NCBI GenBank assembly: GCA_036874045.1
Contig: CM072337.1
Location: 22,356,001-22,420,000 of the forward strand
DNA length: 64,000 nucleotides
Reading direction: 5' to 3'
Source of the DNA: Cymodocea nodosa
Lineage: Eukaryota > Streptophyta > Magnoliopsida > Alismatales > Cymodoceaceae
Part shown: positions 57,988 to 64,000 of the stretch, piece after piece
How positions within the stretch are numbered: position 1 is the stretch's first letter
Layout: each line of letters opens with the position of its first letter
Position numbers and translations under genes: made by a program
Notes under the pieces: model-generated
What the model saw: only the letters and a program-made list of their open reading frames with translations
Told to the model about the DNA's origin: nothing
Databases searched by the model: none

Positions 57988-60745
57988 GTTCTTGAAAGAT
58001 AAGTTGGACCTGTTTTACCTAAGTGGTTTTGCTTTGGTTGTTCTATGTATAGCTAACATTTTCTATGGTATATTTGTGTCCATCGTAAGTATACATGTAA
58101 ACTTTTAAAATTTTTATGCCATGTATCGTCGTCACTAGTTTCATCCTAGTGTAGAAAAATTAATCGTTTTTTTTATGTGAAAGCATGTACATTTTAGAGG
58201 TTTGTGAAGCATACCTTTGCGTTCTGAAAACTGATTAAGAAAGGTTGTCAGGTTACTTGAGGCCCTTCATCTGGATGCATTTGCTGGCCTTTAAAGATGA
58301 GAATGCTGGAGAATTTATTCTTATGTGTGGCTTCTTGAAGTGTGGTATGAACGAATTTTGTTTGGACCTCGGTCTTCCACTTAGATAGGAAACCATTACA
58401 CTTGGAGGTTCATCTTATTCTAGCACTATGAATTAATATCTTAATTGTGGGGTTCTTCCCATATGGCCAAACTAATATGTTAGATAAGATTTATTCCATT
58501 GTATAATCATATGCCTTTAGATATTGCTTGAACTTTGTCACCTAAATACTTGCATGTTCATTTGGAGGGAAATATTTCGCCGGAGATACTTAAGCCCTAG
58601 CATCCTCATCATATTCATAAAAATGTTCAAATCCCTTCGAAACATCTCCTATCATCAACGATATTTTTGTTGGATTCTAGATCTTCCGCAGTGTAGATCT
58701 CTCCATCTCTTCTTCTAACCCCTTCAATATGGTTTTATTTGAGTGGCTTGTTCTCTTCCACAGCATCTTCTAAGCCCCTTTATTATCATCATTTGATTCG
58801 TTCCTTTGTGATGAAATGAAATGATGTTAGTTTAAAGGCACATGTCAAATGATATTTCATGAAAAACAGTCTAATGATTTCATGCACGGTAGGTCTTAGA
58901 CAATTTTCTTCGTCTAACATAGAGCTCTATTGTAAGATAATCATTCGAGAATGTGTTCAATATTCGTGTCACTTTGCGATCATTTTGAAAATAAGCTTGA
59001 CTTTATAATGAAGTCTATTTGGTTGGTCATCATCATCAATTGTACAAGTTTTTGCTTGAATTTAATGAAACTTATAGATGTATCAACATAGAAAATAGTA
59101 ATGCATTCACTCTATAAGATATTTTGTCACGTTTATTTCTCCATACATGCCGTCCACCATGGTGATAATCACTGATAACTCTGGAACTCTAGATGCTTCA
59201 TCCATATCCACATTACAATAATAGATGCTTAATCAAGTCTCGCTTATTTGAAAATATCATGTCATAGAACAAAAATATTCATATCATACGTATAACGCAT
59301 TCATATCACAAAATCAAGAGCCATATCTTAAAATTAAATATATTCAATTTGTGATATAAAAAAGATGTATCTCGCATGTGGCAAAACACACATACTCATA
59401 TCACATAGACGTGCGTGTACTTTATGATATGAAAAACATCTAATATGTCACAAATGTAACTATTCTAACCACACATCACATTTTATTTATGGTGGAGGAC
59501 TTAATCACACACATTTATGGTAAACATGCATTCAGCGCATATGTCACATATTACACATGCTCTACTAAAAAATATCGCACATCACCATAAAATACATGCT
59601 TCGCACATGACCTTAAGGTTTCCATGTAATAAAAAGTAACTACAAAAAATGCAATAGATAGGGGAAGGAGAGTGGACATGGTTACAGGGAATAGAAAGAC
59701 GAACGATGACGTAGATATACATATAAGAGGACGAAGACTCACTGCAACCAGCAGCAGTGGAAGGAAGTAGGCTGCCAGTGGGTTACACGCGTGACGTGGT
59801 ATATTTACGTATACATCTATACACATGGGTTAAAGATCCGACTATGATTATTGGTACAAAAGTAGAATAGAAAATTTACATAAAAATAAAATGCTCTTGT
59901 AAATTTGTGATAAGAATTCCATTTTTATCAGTTGTACTTATCGGTAGAATTATCTTATAAATTATGCTTAAATTTAATACAATTAAATTATAATTAATTA
60001 AACCACCCGCAAACGGTAATCATTTATGTCATTAGTTTACCTACAACAAAAAAAGCACCATGACAAGCAAACCATCATTCGGATCAGATCACGCCGTGCT
60101 CTGTTGCAACTTCTGCTTTTAACTGGTATATTCATCCACGTCCATGCAACAAAGGAGTGGTAAGATCCCCTTTCTCTCCGTGAACGTAGACTACCCAACT
60201 TGATATTTTACTATTTTTTTTTGCTTATCTTTATTTTAACAGATCATTCATCTAATAAAGAAAAAGTAGCCAAAGAAGTAATATCGATTTAGGCACATCA
60301 ATCAACTTCTCTTCAAACTCCTACCCCCTACCTTTGCAATGCTGATTGATCACACCCTTTCAGATACTGTAAGCAAATCTTAGGCGAATGTGGTTAACAT
60401 TGGAGATAATAACTAATTTTGTTCTGTTGCTACCCTTTTAGACCTTTCCTTTATTCTTCTGGTTAAATTTTTTTTCTTCCAAGACTTTAATATAGTTACT
60501 CGGATCCGCCATCTCGGCTTCGTATCAAGGTCTATTAATACAATTCTGCTTTCCTTTCAGAAAAAACAAAATGGGAGGGCAGTGCAAGCGCGCCACCACA
60601 GACTGATACGACACGTCACGAAAACCAACCCAACCGTAGACAGGCCACCCGAAGACCACGCCTCCATGTATAAAGCACCAGCATCAGACCAGTCTGCTTC
60701 CGTCAATCCCAAGCCCGCTCTCCATCCCCATTTCTCGATTCTCCA
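57988..60745. other. Intergenic region between CAMTA and the MATE gene
   Basis: It holds the CAMTA 3' untranslated region (from 57988) and the MATE promoter and leader. No open frame with known similarity is present. From 59270 to 59620 there is a loose repetition of CATATCACA and CACACAT words. The leader from about 60550 is GC-rich. A large AT-rich part (58100-60050) holds no recognised element. Confidence 0.6.
59788..59800 (+). promoter_or_regulatory. CGCG box joined to a TGACGTGG element, upstream of the MATE gene
   Basis: ACGCGT (59788-59793) abuts TGACGTGG (59793-59800), about 950 bp upstream of the MATE start codon. The first fits the CAMTA-bound vCGCGb consensus; the second contains an ACGTGG core and a TGACG motif of the kind bound by bZIP/TGA factors. 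A further GCGCGC is at 60588-60593, in the presumed 5' leader. Function is inferred from motif match only. Confidence 0.35.
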
Positions 60746-63700
60746 ATGGACGTCGCCAGAGTCATCTTTCCGCCGCCTCCGGCGTCCCAAAATCGCCTCC
60801 TCTTCTCCAACGGACCCCGCCCCCACCTCTTCCACCAGCACCGCTGCCACCGCTTCTCGCACCAATCCATGCCTACTTCCATATTAGTCCGCGTGGCAAC
60901 CACCGCCCCTAGGAGGCTTGGGCTGTCGCTTGTCGGTCGGTGCCATGCTGACGAGAGCGTGCTGGAGGAGATCGATGCCGTTGCGCTTGGAATTTGCGAC
61001 GAACGAGATGGTAATACTGGCTTCGTCGATGGGGCCGAAGCTGATGGTCCGATGCCTGCTCTTCCTTCCCGAGACGTGGGAGTGAGCTCCGTCACCGTCT
61101 TGGACTTGGAGGCTCCTGGAATTTGGAAACAGATTAAGGAGATCATCGTGTTTGCTGCTCCCGCGACGGGGCTGTGGATCTGCGGGCCGCTGATGAGTCT
61201 CATTGATACTGCGGTGATCGGGCAGAGCAGTTCTCTCGAGCTTGCTGCATTAGGTGATGTGGCCTAGGTCGTTTTTTCACTCTTGTATGTTTTTGGCAGA
61301 ACAACATGCCTGTTGAATACTCCTGTAATTTTCCTTTTTTTTTCTTTTACTGTTGTTTCTCTAACTCTCCTTTGGGATGCTACTAGGACCTGGCACGGTG
61401 TTCTGTGATTACCTCTGTTACATGTTTATGTTCCTTTCGATTGCGACATCCAACATGGTTGCAACAGCACTTGCTAAAAGGGTACACTTCGGACATTTAC
61501 ACATCCAAACTTCATGATGGAATTTCCTTGTTAACCAAGACTTCAAGATGATGCTGAAATAACGTAGTTTCCTTACAGATAAGCTCTGTGTTGTTTTATT
61601 TAACCAACAGGAAGATGACTATTTAAAAAATGCCATAATTGTGGTGCCAAACCGGGATAAAACAGCCATGCTGGATTTTCTAGATAGTTACAGAGAAGGA
61701 TGGTTACATTAATTGTTTGCTTCTATATATTGTCTTTTTCCGCATATTTAGGTTTTGTCTTTATTTTCTAGGAATAGTAATTCTTGAATATGCATATACA
61801 TGTTTGATGAACATGATAGACATATCCAATTTGCTTGAAATTTTGTTTTATGTTACAAATTCAATCCAATGTTTGGATTTTTTTTATTTGAGATCTTTAA
61901 TATTGAAAAACCATTTGGAAACATTAACACGTTTGTTACCTGAAATGAAAATGAGAGGCTTTGGGAGATGAAGGGTTGGGTAACATTTCCTTCCCTTCAG
62001 TGAAGGTGATGGGTAGATGGTGCTCAAAAGTGGCTGAAGATCAATTTAACCCTCAACTACTAATAAGTTTTGGTGGTTGTAGAGGGAAAAAGATAGGGGA
62101 GCTTGATGGCAACAAGTACTAACACAGTGGTGTTGGGTCTGATCCATTTGATGTTGCTGAAGGATGGAATTAAGTGTTTGGAGTCGTAAGGCAATGATGT
62201 TGATGAGTGAAACCAAGAAGAGAAATGGGGGAAATATATATTCTTTTTGCACCTCTTTCTTTCCTTAACTTAGGAAGAAATGAGACTACAATGAGGTACC
62301 ATGGGGGAATCAAGTGATGATTCAGGATACATCCATCTCCATGGGCAACCACATTTTGGTTCTCATGTGCCCACAATTTCTAACAACAACCTACATAGAC
62401 TTCCTTATGTTGAATGCTTCTCCCATGGATCAAGCATCCACATACATTTCATGCATATTGTCACTAGCTCGTTTTCAATACTAGATGGAGTCAACATGCC
62501 ATCATCACCAAGTTATCCTTCTTGTACACCAAGTTGACCAAGTACTTAGGTTTACTATTATTAGGTAAGAACCTAAGAGTTAAGGACTAGTAGCTAGTTA
62601 TAGATAGATTTAAGCAGAGGCTTATAAGGTGGGCTAGTAGATTACTTTTGTATGAGGGAAAAGTAACTTTGATAGCATCAGTCCTCACCAATATGCCTTT
62701 ACATAATCTTTCAATGCTAAGAATCCTAGTATCAGTTGCCAAGCACCTGGAGTAGATACAATGAGTGTTGCCAAGGAAAAGGGGTCGAAAAAGAGTGCTA
62801 TTCTAGTCTTTAGCTAGTAGATTGAAAGAAGTTTACTTAGCTCAAATGGTCTAGGTATACATAGTCTTTTCCCTATGAACTTATCATTGTTGAGTAAATA
62901 GTTGTGGCAAAGAGGTGTTGGATGCCTCTTGAAAGAAAATTTAGTGCACCATTCCCAATGTGATCTGGTGGAGGTGATTGTTGGAATGGAATAGCAAGGT
63001 ATTTCAATGTGTAAGCCATCTAGAAGAGCACTTTTGGTTGATATTTAAATGTGTGGTGGATTGGACAAGATTTTAGTAGGCACATGGTGCAATGGCTGAT
63101 AATGAGGTTCGAGCATAGTTACAGTCTATCCCATTATGAGGCAATGGTTCTCTCTCATTGTTGTTCCATGCTTGCCTTAGTTTATTTGTTAATTGGGTTC
63201 TTTTGTCTGGTTTGTTTGAACATTAACACCTTTAATGCTTTTGAAAGCACTTAGGTCCATCTCTCTCTCTCTCTCTACATGCATACACATATAATCTGAA
63301 TCTGGCATGAGAATTCCTGATGTCCCAATCAAACATTGTAGAACTCAGTATCACATGTAAAACTACACATTGATCGCAAAGCGCAAACCAAACAATAGAA
63401 AGCCATGATATCTTGGGCATTTAAACATTTGACATTTTTTAAGGAATAGATTAGTTGCTAGATATAGAGGTTACATTGGAAAATGGATGTTGAAAATTAA
63501 AAGTGTAGAACAATGTTTATGATGTTTGTCAGCAATTATAACCATCAATCTCTTTTCACCTGCCTGTGAAAGATACACTTGTTCCTATAGTCTTATTTAA
63601 TGTAATTCCAATAGACTCTTGTATTCTTTTTAAGATTTTCTTTTAACCTTTGGTGGCAAGTATTTGCTGATTGGAATTATAGCGACTTACAATTTCTTTA

Positions 63701-63838
63701 TGAATATTTACAGGACAAGAGCTTAGCACAGCATCAAATATCCATGCTTCTGTTTGTGGCATTAAGCTGTGGATTAGGAATGCTACTATTTACAAAGTTC
63801 ATGGGAAGAGAGATTTTAACTGGTTGTCAAATACTTAA
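60746..63838 (+). CDS. DTX46: MATE efflux transporter, EDS5/DETOXIFICATION 46-47 family, 5' part (cut by window edge)
   Basis: Exon 1 is 60746-61253, exon 2 61387-61481, exon 3 from 63714 to 63822 or 63838; the rest lies outside the window. The start at 60746 is the first ATG of the long GC-rich frame. Residues 1-60 are rich in Pro, Arg, Ser and His and poor in acids, like a chloroplast transit peptide. A variable acidic stretch follows, then the MATE fold: [40 protein letters not shown] (across the first junction), [33 protein letters not shown]. These match EDS5 and its homologue DTX46, carriers of the chloroplast envelope; EDS5 exports isochorismate for salicylate synthesis. [11 protein letters not shown] looks nearer to DTX46 by memory. 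The exon 3 donor is ambiguous: GT at 63823 would keep the conserved LTAFTG motif, GT at 63839 would not. About 237 of the usual 540-560 residues are visible. Confidence 0.9.
62480..63200 (+). mobile_element. L1-type LINE remnant in MATE intron 2
   Basis: In shifting frames the sequence shows the post-palm part of a plant L1 reverse transcriptase: [36 protein letters not shown], then [18 protein letters not shown] and [14 protein letters not shown]. Stops and frameshifts are frequent. Neither end is defined. It lies in the sense orientation of the host intron (61482-63713). Confidence 0.75.
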
Positions 63839-64000
63839 GTATATTTTGATTTTCTTATCAATGACGTTGATCATTTAATATGTTGAATTTGTTTTGCATG
63901 ACATTGTTTCTTTTTAGATTGAGTTTCTTTTTCCTCCCACCGTTTTCCAACTTTTGCATCCTATCAAAACATTATTTTCATTCTGATGAAATGGTCTTTC

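Noticed and set aside
59271-59640. Clustered CATATCACA/CACACAT words as a regulatory array
   Set aside because: Irregular spacing and AT-rich context; no consistent unit or inverted structure.
61611-61710. Possible extra MATE exon (acceptor after AACCAACAG, frame [17 protein letters not shown])
   Set aside because: The frame stops at a TAA with no good donor before it, and joining exon 2 directly to 63714 gives the family sequence [15 protein letters not shown]. It is most likely intron.

Overview
The window is plant nuclear DNA: AT-rich, with spliced genes, plant-specific protein families (a CAMTA transcription factor and an EDS5-type MATE carrier) and dense plant transposable elements. It most likely comes from an angiosperm with large, TE-filled introns; I cannot name the species.

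Two host genes are supported, both on the + strand. (1) A complete CAMTA gene runs from the ATG at 8350 to the TAG at 57987. Its 13 coding exons splice in consistent phase into about 940 residues: CG-1 DNA-binding domain, TIG fold, ankyrin repeats, IQ motifs and calmodulin-binding helix. Only about 2.8 kb of this 49.6 kb is coding; introns 5 and 10 are 15.0 and 16.3 kb. (2) The first three exons of a chloroplast-type MATE transporter of the EDS5/DTX46 family start at 60746, 2.8 kb downstream, and the gene runs off the right edge.

Everything else is mobile or repetitive DNA. Left flank (1-7900): a decayed PIF/Harbinger copy (2250-4830), tandem duplications and a hAT-like short element. Introns 3-4: short hAT-like elements, a 5'-truncated LINE inserted in a minisatellite, and an LTR fragment. 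Intron 5: two Copia fossils (18394-22768 on +, 24078-28900 on -), a long hairpin, a hAT transposase fragment and two further LTR remnants. Intron 10: a short LINE with a perfect 13-bp duplication, an array of quasi-palindromes, a near-complete Harbinger element inserted in that array (43796-48145, TTA duplication, matched TIRs, uninterrupted transposase), a MULE-like short element, a long LINE, and two retroposons whose heads are 5S rRNA-derived. A family of short elements with ends like TTATTAAGG...CCTTAATAA recurs at least six times.

The most unusual finding is the pair of 5S-rRNA-headed, poly(A)-tailed retroposons (54002-54310 on + and 51856-52357 on -), each with a perfect 13-15 bp target duplication. 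The first also carries a tRNA-like A-box/B-box module behind the 5S part, so it looks like a chimeric 5S-tRNA SINE; it sits inside the LINE endonuclease region. The gene pair is also notable: CAMTA factors bind CGCG boxes and regulate salicylate immunity, and the neighbouring gene is in the family of the salicylate-pathway carrier EDS5. CGCG boxes lie upstream of the MATE gene and in CAMTA intron 1. Any regulatory link is inference.
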